A DNA stretch of 64,000 bases from Albifimbria verrucaria (lineage: Eukaryota > Ascomycota > Sordariomycetes > Hypocreales > Stachybotryaceae): positions 4,087,758 through 4,151,757 of the forward strand of contig JAHREC010000062.1 in the NCBI GenBank assembly GCA_020081605.1, read 5' to 3'. The position numbers were made by a program, and so were the translations under genes. The notes beneath the pieces were generated by a model that saw nothing but the letters and a program-made list of their open reading frames with translations, searched no databases and was not told the origin of the DNA. Of the stretch, positions 35,195 to 47,458 are shown in pieces. Position 1 is the stretch's first letter. Every line of letters starts with the position of its first letter.

Positions 35195-36071
35195 CAGCTT
35201 ACCAATAACGGGATCCTCCATATGAAAACTGACATCTTTACTAGAGAAAAAGCGTACACGTCTTGATCGAAAGCAATCAGTTTTAGAAAAGATGATACTA
35301 ATACTAATAACGCTGAAAGAGCATGGATTGGAAAAATACACTTCTTCCTCTATAAATTACCACCCGTTTCTAGTAGAAGCAGCCTATGAATCCATTGGTA
35401 AGTTATCATCACCAGTGTCAACTCTACAACACACCTACTTGCAATTTTAATGAAAATACGCGCCAGCCAAACAACATCAGCACATAGCCAAGACTTTCAC
35501 GTGTTTGTCCAATATCGTCAGTGGCACAGGAACCCGTGCCGCAACAAGGATCCGTGCCGCAATAGAACAGGATTGATGGATGAAAGGGAGCGGTACTTGA
35601 TACCAGTACCTAAAGAGACTGAAGCCTAGCTTAGCTCTATAGCTAGTGCGTCTCAGTTAGTGCAAATTGTCCAATTCTGACCGTTACGTCCATTTGTAGT
35701 ACCAGAATGTTACAGTAAGTGCTGACGACAATATTATAGTATTTGTTTCTGTAAGCTGTGGATCCGTGCATCTTACTAGCAAGCGATTCTGGTTGGTGTG
35801 CTCGCCAGATCGTTGCAGAATACTACCAATTTTGGTATAGGCATAATCCTTCCCGGATTTTCCTCAGCCTTGTTTGATGCTTTCTAACTAGGCCCTCTGT
35901 CCTAGATGTTGACCTACTGGAATTCAAAGAGTGTGGTTTTCACATATAAATAAGGCATCCCAACAGCTCCTTAATCTTCACAATAACTATGGCACATCAT
36001 TCTCATTTGTGGACTATCTCTTTTAGTACGAGCCTTTGAACTTCCCAATAGTTTATGGCTAGTAGGACAAA
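35195..36071. other. intergenic region
   Basis: No supported gene; presumed promoter of the carboxypeptidase gene. Confidence 0.5.
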
Positions 36072-38467
36072 ATGAAGCACTCCTGGCTGCTATCGTCGCT
36101 GGCATCAGTAGTGGCAGTTGTGGCCCAGGGTTTTGTCCCATTCCCTAAAAATGTCAAAACCACACTCTCGGAGAGGTTTCCCGGAGCAAAGATCACATAT
36201 AAGAGAGTCAACAACTTCTGTGAAACTACGCCTAAGGTTAGGTCTTTCTCTGGCCATATCACGCTTCCGAAAACTCTCATCCCCGATGCTGAAGGCTGGG
36301 AGAATGGTAGCTCAGGAAGTTTGCACTTCTGGTACTTTGGTATATTTATGCTGACTTTGCATAACTTTGAGAGTGGTCTTGCTAATACACGAGTTAGAGG
36401 CACGGAATAACCCGACAACGGCTCCGACGTCCATTTACCTTGGTGGCGGCCCAGGCTACTCCGGGTTTGATGGCTCCGCTGTCTTCCCTTGTTATTTCAA
36501 CGCGGACGGCAACTCCACGACGTTGAATAAACACTCATGGAACAACCGCGTCAATATGCTTTACATAGATCAGCCTTTTGGTGTTGGGTTTTCATATACC
36601 AACCTCTATAACGGAACTTTTCACACTTTGGACTCAAGCTTCACGCCCTTTCCGACGATGCAGACCATCAAGAGTTGAACTTGACGACGATTCAAGGCAC
36701 TTTGTCACCCGTTACTCCTGAGACCGCGACGAATACCACGAAGTCGGCTGCCAGGACTTTCTGGAGGGCTGCTCAGGTTTGGTTCAATGAGTAGGTACAT
36801 TTCATTATTTTAGTAGAGCCCCAACCTCGAGTATCTCGGAAGTTAGAGATCAAAAATGCCAAGGCGCATAAGCCATACGGGCAACCGACCTCTATATCAC
36901 ATACTCTTATGTACATATTAAAATTAACTGCCTACAGGTTCCCGGAAAGGAATACGGATAATGACAAGATATCTATCTGGGCAGTATCTGTAAGGATTCC
37001 CACTTCAAGTTGTTGCTTCATCTACTTATTGTTTGAGAAATAGTACGGAGGCCTCTACGCCCCTATCTTTTCGTCTTATTTCTTGGATCAGAATAGACTC
37101 ATTCAGCAAGGAAAGCACAAACTCGTCAATGCCACGGTTATGAACATGGCTACTGTGGGTGTAGTAAACGGCTTGCTTGAGCTGCGCTCAATGGCGCCCG
37201 GTTTTCCGGACTTCGCTCGCAACAATACGTACGGTCTCCCAACATACTCTGAAGAAGTTTATGCGGCAGTGGTAAAGAACATAACTGCTCCTGATGATGG
37301 GTGCTTAGCGCTGATTGACCAATGTACAGATTCTGCTGCTAAAGACGACCCTGAAGGTAAAGGCAGTAATAAGGACGTCAACGAGATCTGTTCCAATGCA
37401 ACTCAAGCATGCTTTAACACAATTTTCACCAGCTACGGGAGAATTCACCCGTGAGTTCTTGCAACACAAGGCGTGGAACTGAGGAGATGATGGACACTCA
37501 CTAACTCGATTATTCTAGTATGGTGTTTTCGACATAACCATTAACAGGCCTGCAGCGTTCCCTTATGAGTACGAAGCGGCTGTTCTCAATCAGCCTTGGG
37601 TTCTGGCCGAGCTTGGTATGCCGCTCAACTACACCCGAGGCAGTCAAGCCATTGAAGCGGCGTTCCGATTAACTGGTGATACGGCGCGGTATGACCTTTC
37701 TCATGTTACAAACCTTCTTGATAATGGCGTCACGTTGGTTATGGCAAACGGCGATCGTGACTATCGCTGTAACTGTAAGAAACTGTCCTATCCTCTCAGT
37801 GGTCCGCATGTGGAGAACAGGCTTAACAACCATTGAATTTTGTCTTGCAGGGATATCTGGAGAAGCAGCCTCCTCAGCATTCCTTTTCGCTCAGCTAGCG
37901 GTTTCGCCGAGGCTGGATACGAACCCCTAATTACCAATACATCTTACCAAGGGGCTTGGTCCGCGAGCATGGCAATCTGTCTTTTCTCGTGTGTTCCAGG
38001 CAGGCCACAGTGCTGGTGGTTATCAGCCTGAGACCATGTCTGTCATCTTTGAGCGTGCCATGTTTAGGAAAGATATCGCAACCGGCAAGGTTGACTTATC
38101 AAAGTCTCCGGGTTACCACTCCAAAGGACTTGCAAATATCCGGGACATCAAGAGCGAACTACCTGAGCTCATTGCGAATGTTTGCTACATATTGGCACCA
38201 AGCGATACATGTACTGAGGAGCAAATCAAGGCGCTGGCAGATGGGAGTGCAGAAATTCAAGACTTTCTTGTAACGAAGCCGTCTGGAACGAAGGGTGAAC
38301 GCTTGAACAAAAGTGAGATTGATAAGGGAGGAAACAGCACTAGCGGTGGAGGTGGTGACACAAAAGGAGACTCTCACGGCGGTGACGGATCTTCTAGTGC
38401 TGCAGCGCTCAGGAGTAGTTTTATTGTCGCTTCGTTGTCTGTCTGCGCCATGGTGGTTATATGGTAG
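36072..38467 (+). CDS. serine carboxypeptidase (S10), secreted, possibly GPI-anchored
   Basis: Peptidase that removes C-terminal residues, secreted. The signal peptide is MKHSWLLSSLASVVAVVAQG. Exons: 36072-36339, 36398-36790, 36938-36989, 37044-37450, 37519-37774 and 37851-38467. Motifs: IYLGGGPGYSGFDGS (oxyanion region), NMLYIDQPFGVGFSY, WAVS/YGG around the nucleophilic Ser with an intron directly after it, NGDRDYRCNW (Asp) and FQAGHSAGGYQPE (His). Five single-base slips (about 36650, 37448, 37867, 37951 and 37985) are fixed by one base each, giving 666 codons. The Ser is preceded by Val, not the usual Glu. The C-terminus has a Ser/Gly-rich stretch and a hydrophobic end, which suggests a GPI anchor. 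Confidence 0.87.
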
Positions 38468-38644
38468 AATGAGGCGAGCTATGAGATTAATTCTTGTCCG
38501 AAAGGAAAGCAATATTTGCGTTCCAAGAAATTTGATAGAGTTCTAAAGGGGTACAAATCTGAATCTCTCGTAAATAGTTGATGAGAGCCGTTTCAAGAAG
38601 GTAAGTGACTTGGTGGAGTTCGTGTGACACCCTCCAAGACACTA

Positions 38645-38774
38645 CAGTGAGAGGACAAAGATTCCGCCCACCTCTCGATTTCTATTCTGATGGAGGACTT
38701 TACTTATAAGATGCCTTAAGAACTATAGCAACTTTTTGATTTGTGACAATATGGGAATTTCTGCCCTCCCACCA
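38645..38774 (+). mobile_element. MITE copy B (mimp-like), internally deleted
   Basis: About 130 bp from CAGTGAGAGGACAAAG to TTTCTGCCCTCCCACC, preceded by TA. Both ends match the other copies, but most of the AT-rich centre is missing. It lies between the stop codons of the convergent carboxypeptidase and regulator genes. Confidence 0.65.
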
Positions 38775-38902
38775 CATATTTGTTTGGGAATAGCATCAAA
38801 ACTAGCTCCATTTACATTTCATCGAAGGAGTTAACACCAAGTTTGCCCTTCATCAAGCCTGTAAGGCTGAGATGAGCTGAATAATTAAAAGTTGATCTAA
38901 TT

Positions 38903-40562
38903 CTAGAAATTTACGGTTGTTTCTCTAACGGACCCAAATGGCTTTGCACTATCATTCGAGCCCATCATAAGCCGAAGATCTGTGAATCGCTCCCTAAAGC
39001 GCGCGGTACCGAGCACTTCCTTGACTCGATTTTCTTCTGGAATTATCGGCACGTTAGACCAAGTAAGTGTCGAAGGAACATTGAAGCCGGGCTTGGACCA
39101 GGCACTCCAGGGAATAATCAAGGACGATGGTTCCAACTCCAATGGCGCAAGAGCCTCGGCGTCAGCAAAACATAGTGATTCCTCTTCCACTGCGACAACA
39201 GTCCTCATGACTTCGGCAACGGCATCGCTCGTCCACATACCCTCAATTCTTTTAGCTTCCTTCAGCAATTTGATGGAGGCGCGTCGAAGACCTGGGTGTC
39301 GGCACCGATGACTGGTCACCCATAACGGTAAGATCAATCCAGGTTCTAGGCTGAGATTGGCTGCATTTGCAGCTCGCATTTGTTCATTTAGGGATATTGC
39401 AAGTCTGACTGCATACTCAAAGTAGCCCAGCAGGGGGTCCCAACGCTTTTCAGGGCCGAACGATGTGCCTTGAAGCAAGATTCTGAGCGTAACATGGTAG
39501 AGGCGAATTGATAGTCTGATCATTAGCTCGCTTTCAGTTGGCCAGTGGATCGCCTCAAAGCTTTGCATCCGGTTTTCCACACAGCCAGTCTTCGAAGATA
39601 GGCTTCAAAACTGGTAATCCAGGGACCATGTACCGCATTTGCTGTAATAGTACCATCCTCGAGGATGAAGAGAGCTCTGATAAGGCCAAACAGCTCTGTG
39701 GTGAGTTCTTCATAGGACTCACCCTGAACATAAGGGGACGCAAGGAATTCGTTAACGGCAAATGCAGTGGACGAGTCCTCAAAAGGGTAAGGGCAACAGG
39801 AATCGCTAAAAGACATTGCTTGTAGGTCACTTTTCATCAAAGCACCTTGTAGAGCTTGACGGCCCGGCATGTCCGTCGCGTTTGTCATCAAGATTCTGAA
39901 GCCAGCCATGATGTGTGCGTGCATCTCAGACCACTTTTCAAGCAGGTTGGCCACCGCAATAAGAGCAACGGACAGAGTTGCAAGTTTCATAGGTGAGTCT
40001 AGTTGCTTGGAGAGAGCCAATGCCTCATCGTAATGTAGCAAGGCTTGGTGGGAGAGCAACCTTTCGTTACCAGGTCTTGCTTGAATCAGCGCATATGATT
40101 TTTTGTGAAGAGCACCTAGGGCAACCGTGGCATGCCAAATGGCCGGCTCAGTGTGGGCCATCTGCATGACCACTTCTTGCCAAAAGCTTGACGAGAGGAA
40201 GCAAGATGTGCCAGGAACAACGGCGTGGCGAAAAGCGTCAAAAGGGCAACACCTTCAGGTAGCACAAGGCCTGGACTAGAACCGGGGACAGCGGTCTCTG
40301 CGCTAGAGCCCGTGAGATAGGACCAATGGCATTCAGGCTTCGCACAGCTTCAGTGAGTTGGCGCCGTGTCATATAATTCTCCTCAGCAAGATATCCATCG
40401 CAGTTACGCCCGGCATATTGGCACCTAATGCAGTGTGGTTTGGTTTCGTCACATTTGACTCGCCGGATTCTATACGAGTGTCAGTACTCGGCTACCTGCG
40501 AGAAAGCAATCGAATGGCCCAAACCTGCAGGTGATACAGCCGGTTTTCGACTTGGAGTTCAT
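38903..40562 (-). CDS. Zn2Cys6 fungal transcription factor, three apparent frameshifts
   Basis: Nuclear DNA-binding regulator. Start ATG 40562 gives MNSKSKTGCITCR, and an intron at 40470-40524 splits the zinc cluster at the usual place. It resumes IRRVKCDETKPHCIRC, giving C-x2-C-x6-C-x5-C-x2-C-x6-C. An upstream in-frame ATG (40679) is less likely. The middle region contains VVMQMAHTEPAIWHATVALGALH, a hallmark of a fungal regulator subfamily. The frame slips three times (C-rich runs near 40280 and 40240, and AAAA near 39578); three bases give 536 codons. The C-terminal half holds RLSIRLYHVTLRILL and FADAEALAPLELEP. No fungal_trans motif is obvious. Its targets are unknown; it converges on the carboxypeptidase gene. 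Confidence 0.87.
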
Positions 40563-41418
40563 GTGTGCTGTAGCTTCCAGGGTACCGAAGAAAAGCGTGT
40601 TGATTCGCTTACGCTTGGTGACGTGGGAAATGCCTCTACGTTGCTCAATATGAATGGGGTAAGACTGGGCGAACGTCAACGTGGGAGCAAGAAAGTGGCT
40701 TTTGTCAGACCGGTTTTTCAGTCTCTATTCTTGGGGGCCGATCAATGGGAGCAAAACAGGCTTGAGAACCTGGACTCTACTCTGTCAAGGATGCGACAAG
40801 GGCCTTACAGTAGGACCAGAGTCCCACGGTGTTTCATTGGATCAATCGATTTAGGTTACACATAAGCAAGGCCTTTTTGCCTAGGTGTCATGGAGGATCA
40901 CTATAATCTGATAATGCAATTGCAGATCAATGCATCGACTGATCCTCGCCACTTGCCCGTAGGATCAAGAAGCCTCCATCACATAGCTACACGTTACAAG
41001 CCCTACTTTTCACTCAAGAATCCTTTCTGGTTATACGTCTGTACTGGGTTGGGTATTGGAGAGCGACTCAGCAATGCATTTCAGCTACCCTAGACTATTC
41101 TCGCTCCATAACCCTTTGTAAGGGTATAAAGGCTGCAGTCTGCTCAATTTTTTTATCAAGGGATAAGCCAGCATCTTTTACCTTTTTATGAACACGTTTA
41201 ATTGCTTTCTATCTTGTATTCCCAGGAACATCAATTGATCTGATGATGTGTGATGCTCAATTCTATTTATCGTCACCTCAGCGACGTAAACATGTTCTCT
41301 GAATAAGTTGGGTTCTACGGGCCGAGTGTGGTTTTGTTTTACCACGGACTACACAATTCAATGCAGCAAAAGCAGTGATGTCTTTTACTATCAAGAAAAT
41401 ATCTTCATCAATGATAAA
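40563..41418. other. intergenic region
   Basis: Upstream region of the Zn2Cys6 regulator; short ORFs only, no supported gene. Confidence 0.5.
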
Positions 41419-41611
41419 CTGGATTTAAACGACAAAGGTTTCGTTGGCGTCGTGATTTCCATTCAGAACAAAAGATTTTTGGTAAGAAGCTCTGAACCTT
41501 ATGCAGTAGTTTCTTAATTTATTACGTTTTTAGTTGTTTATCGGTAGATACTTTGTCGATTGTTTGTTGAGATATCAGCGCCAAATATGCGGAATTTCTG
41601 CTCTCCCACTG
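41419..41611 (+). mobile_element. MITE copy C (mimp-like)
   Basis: About 193 bp. The left end is degraded but keeps GACAAAGGTTTCG and TGATTTCCATTCAGA. The right end is well kept: ATATGCGGAATTTCTGCTCTC followed by CCACTG and TA (41612-41613). Its left boundary is approximate. Confidence 0.65.
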
Positions 41612-41998
41612 TAGTAAGTCTGGCGTCACATGGGCAGATGAAGTATGAGGACGTTCCAATCCACATGGTCTTGGAGCTATGGACTATCAAATGTTACTCG
41701 AGGAAGAAGTTTCGCATTTTATCTATCGGAAAAATGTATGAAAAACAAATAGAGCCCTCGCATACGGGGTTCCTAGGCGAGATTCGTCCATTCCTTGTTG
41801 GTAAGCCATGGTCTTTATCATATGAACGGAGTAGTAACGATGACAAGTTTACTTTATTTAATCGAGAATAGCTGGAAACCGCAGTCGTGTCAACGAGGGA
41901 ACAAAGTAGTAGAATGGGGAGGGAGGTACACGTACCGAAGCGGTTTAATGCGCTCGTCTTTGCCCTCTGCTCGATGCTATTCTGTGCAGCCTCCTTAG

Positions 41999-44574
41999 TT
42001 ACCTCTGTGCCGGCGGTGATGGCCTTAAGTGTGGACGGCGGGGAGCGCTAATGGCATTGGTGGTCTGCGCGACGTCGTCGATGCGGGACTGCATGCCGTC
42101 CATTATCTCACGCTGCTTGTCACCGGCAATTTTCTGTTGTTCGTCAGCATGGGATCAGCGAACAAGACTAAAGAGTGGAAAACGAACCTTGACTCGTCCT
42201 GAGGCTTCCTGAGACCACTGCGTCAACTGCCTGACCTTGCCAGCCATGGCTCCCGGATCCTTCTCATTAGCAGTGACGGAAAGCTCATCACACATTTTGA
42301 GCCCCGGGAGAACATTTTCCTTGCTAAGCGTGACCCACATCTTGGAGATATCACCAAAGACGCCGAAGTAAGAGCGCAGCGTCACGGCTGCCGAGTAGAC
42401 TTGGCTGCGCTGCAGGTCGGTGAGCGTGTAGTCACCGACGCGGTAGTTCTTGTTGGGGTCATCGCCCTCGGAAGTGATGGCCTTGATGGTGGCGAGGAAG
42501 GGCTCGACATGGAACTTGACGCAAGTCTCGACGATGGAGCCGATGGCCCTGAAGAAGCGGACAAGGGACGTGATTTGGTCTTTGAGGTCGATGATCAGCT
42601 TGATGCATTCGATGAGGATGCGCTTGATCTCGGCCTGTTATCCTTATTAGATGTCTCATTGCTTCGAACCACAGCAATATAGCAGTCACTCACCAGGGAG
42701 ATGTTGGAGGCCGTCAGGTTGGTCAAGGTCGCCTGAATGTCAGCGAGCTTGTTTTGCTGTTGCAGGAGCATGTCAGTGGTCTTGACGTAGTTGTCCTGAG
42801 CCGTTGTCAGCATCTGGGTCGTGGTGGCCAGTCTGTTCTTGGCCGACTCGAGCACGGCTTGTGCCTGGGCTGACTTGGCGCTGATCTGGGCTGTCTGAAC
42901 TGCCGGATCGGCAGAATTACCCATGAGGGGATCTAGTTGATGTTGTTTTAGCAATTGAAGATCAAAGCTCGCCACCGTAGAGGGTATCTGAGGACTTACA
43001 CCATTCGCGGCAGTGCCGGGGATCGTCTTCGCGGTCGCCAGGAGGGTGTTCGCGCGGGCGTACTCGGCGGCGAAGTCGCTCTTCCACTTCTTAACCTGCT
43101 CGGAGTCCTTTTCCGGGTACTGAGACGAGGCCTCGCTAGCCTTCTCGACTATTGCCTGAAGATCCTGAGCAACCTGCAAGGATACGTCAAAGATCTTCAT
43201 CAGGGTCTGACTGGGCTCATCCGCGGTAGCGAGCGGTGCGAAGCGCTGTTTGGCGTCGCTGAGCATAGTGATGACGAACTTGACGGCTGACTTAGCACCG
43301 GCCTTCCCAGAGTCGCCAGATTTGGCCATCTCCCAGTTAATGTCGCCGTCCTGCTGGCCGGAAACAATGACTTGGAGCGTTGAGAGGAAGGCGGAGATCT
43401 TCTGGATCTCAGAGTACGCCGGGTCCGTGGCCTTTTGGGAACGGGGCTCGGAGCTGGAGCGACGGCGGGTTGGGTGCCGTTGGCTCCTCCGCCAGTGGAA
43501 CCATTGGAGGCATTATCCTTCTTGTCGGGGTGGAGAAAGCCACCGACGATGCCCGATCCTGCCTGCAGCTTCGCCATGGGGTTGAGGTTGTTTACCAGTG
43601 CTGGAATAACGGCGTTGAGGGCGCCGGTGACGGCCCCGGCCAGGTCACCGACAATCTGTTGGCCCAGGATATCCCAACTATGGGAGGATCAGTCAGTTTG
43701 TGGTCACGGATGGATACACTTTTGTGAGAACTCACCCAGTGGGGAACTCGTCAGATGCCTTCTTGAAGGCTTCGGAAGCTACATTGACCTGTTTTCCCAG
43801 AAGTTCCTGAGCCTTCTTGGCCTCTTCCACCGTAGACTTCTGGTAGTCGAGACGAGTGCTTTCGGCCGCGAGGCAGATCTCGTTGCTGAGAAGTGCTTCG
43901 CGCGTGGTACTTTCCTGCTGCACGCAGGCGGCGTGCATCTCACAGACATACAGAAGCCAGTCGGTGAACTTCTTGTCCATGGCAATGGAGGCATCGAGGC
44001 AGGTCTGTGCACCCCTACCGAGAGTCTCCAGCTGGGGCCGAAGCATCTTCTTGGCTGATGGGGGTCAGCGATGGTGGGGATGATGTCGTTGATCTGTCCT
44101 CTTGTTAGTTTGTGATCCTGAAGATGCTGAAAGCAGTCAACAAACCTTGCCATTGATCACTTGAGATGTCAGCTGAATGACGCCCATCTTGTCCTCGGCC
44201 TCAAGGAAGGCCATGCGGCCCAGGTTGCCGCACTCTACGAGGTTGGCCTGCACAGATGTGTACCTGCGTTGCAAGTAATTAGTATGACCATGGGCTCTTG
44301 ATCTGAGCATGGACATTGACACACCTCAAATGCTCGAAGCCCTTGCCTTTGGGGGCGTCAGCTGCACAACGGCCTTGGGACTGGAGCTGGCAATGAAGCA
44401 GGCGCCCATGCTGCTGATGGCAGTAGGGGCAGCCTGGAGGAGCTGCTCCCAGCTGATCTGGAAGATCAAGCTGCTCTTCATCTCGTTGATGACTTGGCTG
44501 GAGACATTGGGCGCCAGCTCACGCTTGGACTGATCGGCCAGGATGACCGCGAGGTCTTTGCCATCTTGCGACAT
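41999..44574 (-). CDS. large alpha-helical coiled-coil protein A, multi-exon, frameshifted
   Basis: Uncharacterised fungal protein of about 700 residues, nearly all predicted helical with Ala/Gln/Glu-rich coiled-coil stretches (for example LLQQQNKLADIQATLTNLT). Start ATG 44574 (MSQDGKDLAVILADQSK). Clear introns: 44264-44324, 44101-44145, 43678-43735, about 42933-43001, 42635-42693 and 42134-42187. A glycine/alanine-rich hydrophobic segment sits mid-protein, encoded just after the intron at 43678. At least one frameshift occurs near 43430. The last exon has two possible ends; 41999 is the first stop. No signal peptide. The layout of long helices around a hydrophobic hairpin recalls ClyA/YaxAB-type pore-forming proteins, but this is inference. 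A cytoskeletal or signalling coiled-coil is equally possible. Confidence 0.7.
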
Positions 44575-44718
44575 CTTGTAGAGACTGGTGATTCTAGGAC
44601 AGGACAAAGGAGGCGATCAAGAAAGTGGAATGAGAAGAAATGATGGCTTGCTGATGTTTACGATGCTATGCTCGAGTAAGGATGAACACAGGATGAAAGA
44701 ATCTGGGCGACAGCTTCA

Positions 44719-44726
44719 TTTATATA
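44719..44726 (-). promoter_or_regulatory. TATA box of coiled-coil gene A
   Basis: TATATAAA on the minus strand, about 145 bp before ATG 44574. Confidence 0.5.
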
Positions 44727-45234
44727 CCGCTTGGACTTTGGTCGACTGATAGCCTCTAGCCATAAGGAGTGTCCATGCCGTACTCGCCAACGTCCTGCAT
44801 TCCCAACTTGTCCTTGTCTCATAGAGCAGTGATTGGCTTGCTACTGCATTGGGCAATGGTTGGCGCCCTTAGTTCGGCCTTTCTCCTGCAGTTCTTGTTA
44901 TGGATTGGCATCTAGACTTCTCGTAGCCCTGCTCGCTCCCTCAACGCAAGCCTTCTCTTGAATATCACGTCTAGATTCGATACTTCATCGATAGCTGAAG
45001 ACTCGAATGCAGTAGTGTAAGCTGGCTCCAAACGTTATGACTCGCGTGACTGCTCGCTTATTCTTCATCTGCAGCCGTTCTGAGGAAGTTCCTCGAAAAA
45101 TGCAGCCATTGGTGTACACGTGCAGCCGATACATTGCTGTGATCTATTCGGACATGCGTGTATAGTTGACTTTCAGCCATGCAGAGATGCTTCATGTTTG
45201 GCGCTATTGTTTCCTTAATTGGCCCCCTGCTACA

Positions 45235-45250
45235 GTGATAGTGCTATCAC
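45235..45250. repeat. inverted repeat GTGATAG-TG-CTATCAC
   Basis: Two perfect 7-bp arms with a 2-bp spacer, in the shared upstream region of the coiled-coil pair. It could bind a dimeric regulator, or be chance. Confidence 0.45.
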
Positions 45251-46062
45251 CTTGTCTAGACCCAGTTGTTTCGAGCCAGACGAGGCAGCATAGCTCGCAT
45301 ATCGGTTTTGGATGGCTGTGCCATGTGGTATCCACAGCCAGCCTGTAAGCGAAGCTTTCGTGCCATGCCTGTTGCCCAGTTCGTCGGCAGCGGTTCACCG
45401 GGTTCTCGGTGTCGATAGCAGCTCAGCCCTACGATCTTTCAGCTGCTGAAACAAGCGGCCACTTTGCCTCAAGGAGAATTCGACAACGTGACATTGGTGT
45501 TACCCCCAAGACCTTACCCGCAGTGTGGGGCCAATTTTGTTCTCGCCTGAGGTCCAAGACCAGGATCATATAGGATGTTTATTGGCTCAGAGTTGAAACG
45601 TTTCCAAACTAGCTACCCCGGATAAGCGGCTTGACCTTTTAAGGGACCCTCGCTAATACTAGGATACGTTCTAGGCTTGAACTAGGGCGAGATGTCCCAA
45701 CTTATTGGCAATGGGCTGGCTGATACCCCAAGACCCAGCCCAACTGCAAGCTTTGACTGGAACACGCTCTTCCGCTAGCCTCGGTCGTGAAATCCACCAC
45801 GAGTCTAGAGAGAGTAGTTCGATAGGGGTAGCACGATGGCTACGCGTTTGTGAGGAAGCCATTCGAAGGTTCTGTGTTAGCTATAGCGTTCAGCCCCAAC
45901 GGCCAAATACTCATGCGAGGAACAACGACAGACTATTAAAGGTGAGCAAGAAGCGCTGCGTCAAGTTGTCAGTGCAACAGCAACCCAAAAACTTATCTTG
46001 AGAATTAAACACTCATCTTCCTTCACGCATTACTATCAACATCTCCATTTTACACGACCACA

Positions 46063-47458
46063 ATGGCCGCAGCCGCAGTAGCCGTTCCGGGGCCTTGGGA
46101 TATGATCAACCAGAATTTCTTCGGCTCTCCCTTTGATCCCACTTCCTTAGCAGCAATCTTGGCTACCGCCTTGGGTCAAAACTCACTCATTCAAGGCGGC
46201 CCCAGCGAGGAGCAGGTCCAGGTCAATAAGCTTCAGGCCCAGCTCAACGCCGCAAAAGACGAGATCGACAGGATCGGCAGCGAGCTAGAGCCTTTAGTAG
46301 TTCAATGTGGCAAAGAAACCCTTGACAAGCTAGAGTTGGCCATGACCAAGGTCTACAAGCTAGCAGTCTTCGTCCGTGGCGCCTACGACGATAGGGACCC
46401 TGACGTCGCCCAGCGCGATGACCTCTTGAAGCAGATGGTTGATGCCTTCCAGGCCATGGAAGACGTTACTGAGGCAGGTCTCAAGTCCATCGGTGACCGG
46501 CACAGCGCCATCTCGGAGCTGGAAAATACCAAGATCATCCCGGCTAAGAACGAGATCGAGGTGCTTGTGCAGCAGACCAAGAACGAGCTAGGCAACATCG
46601 AGGGTCAGATAAGATCTTCTCAGTCGGGTATTGAGACGCTTCAACAGAGTGTCGCCACTCAGCACGACGCTATCAACTCGCTTCGCAGCAAGATCGACGA
46701 GACAGAGACTGCCAAGATTGTCAGCGACGTAGGCGTAGGTCTTTCCATACCAATCTATGATACATGATTGTTCACTTTCGATGCTAACACACATGCAGTT
46801 CACCATCTTGACTTTAGGCATTGGTAATCTGATCAACCAAGGTCCACTAGACCCTGCAGGTCTAGGTGATCAGCTCGATGAAGCCAACCGACATCTTAAC
46901 GACGCAGAGCGACAACTTAGCGATGCACAGTCTAGACTTTATGACCTGCAGAACCAGAGAAACCAGATGGACGCTAGACTGCGCTTCACGCAACAGACAC
47001 AGACCCTGGTTCCTCAGTTGATTACAGCAGCTGAGGCGACTGAGTTCCGCAGCATTGCTCTCCAGCGGCGGTTTGCTCCTCTCAAGGAAGCAGCCTCCAG
47101 ACTGCTAGTGCGCGTCCGTGAGATCCAGCAGGAAGCCGTGGTGACGCAGTCCATAGCCTTTCCAAGAAGGACTTTGCTATTGGACTGCTTGGCATCTGCA
47201 ACGAAGCCCTCATGGACCAAGCACTCGAGGACGAGACCAGGATGGTCCGTGATGAGGTTATTAACGAGTACGGTGAGAAGCTGCCTGAAGATGTCGAGGC
47301 AATTGCTGCAGAGGTAAACGAGAAGATCAGCACCTTTTCTTCGCTTCCGAGCCTGCGCCAAGGCTCTGCGCTCCTGGCATAGTAGCGCCGAGAACGACGA
47401 GAAGGACACTGGTGAGAACAATAATAACCACGGTGCTGAGGAGGACGGCGATAAATGA
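46063..47458 (+). CDS. alpha-helical coiled-coil protein B, two exons, frameshifted
   Basis: Uncharacterised fungal protein of about 440 residues. Start ATG 46063 (MAAAAVAVPGPWDMINQNFF). Exon 1 (to 46734) encodes long heptad-rich helices such as QVNKLQAQLNAAKDEIDRIG and GIETLQQSVATQHDAINSLR. An intron at 46735-46798 has branch CTAAC. Exon 2 opens with a short hydrophobic stretch, FTILTLGIGNLIN, then returns to coiled coil (LNDAERQLSDAQSRLYDLQN). The frame breaks near 47150-47170, and another frame continues to the stop at 47456-47458 with an acidic tail. As in protein A, a short hydrophobic segment lies between helical halves. No signal peptide. A paired function with protein A is suggested by their divergent arrangement and similar architecture. 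Confidence 0.75.

Larger units (their letters stand above)
44575..46062. promoter_or_regulatory. bidirectional intergenic region of the coiled-coil pair
   Basis: About 1.5 kb separate the divergent start codons of proteins A and B. No gene is supported in between. It contains a TATA box for gene A and a short perfect inverted repeat at 45235-45250. Confidence 0.55.

Noticed and set aside
38159..38512. 117-aa minus-strand ORF at the end of the carboxypeptidase
   Set aside because: Antisense to the conserved C-terminal region.
43435..44058. 207-aa plus-strand ORF inside coiled-coil gene A
   Set aside because: It crosses the introns of gene A and has no features of its own.
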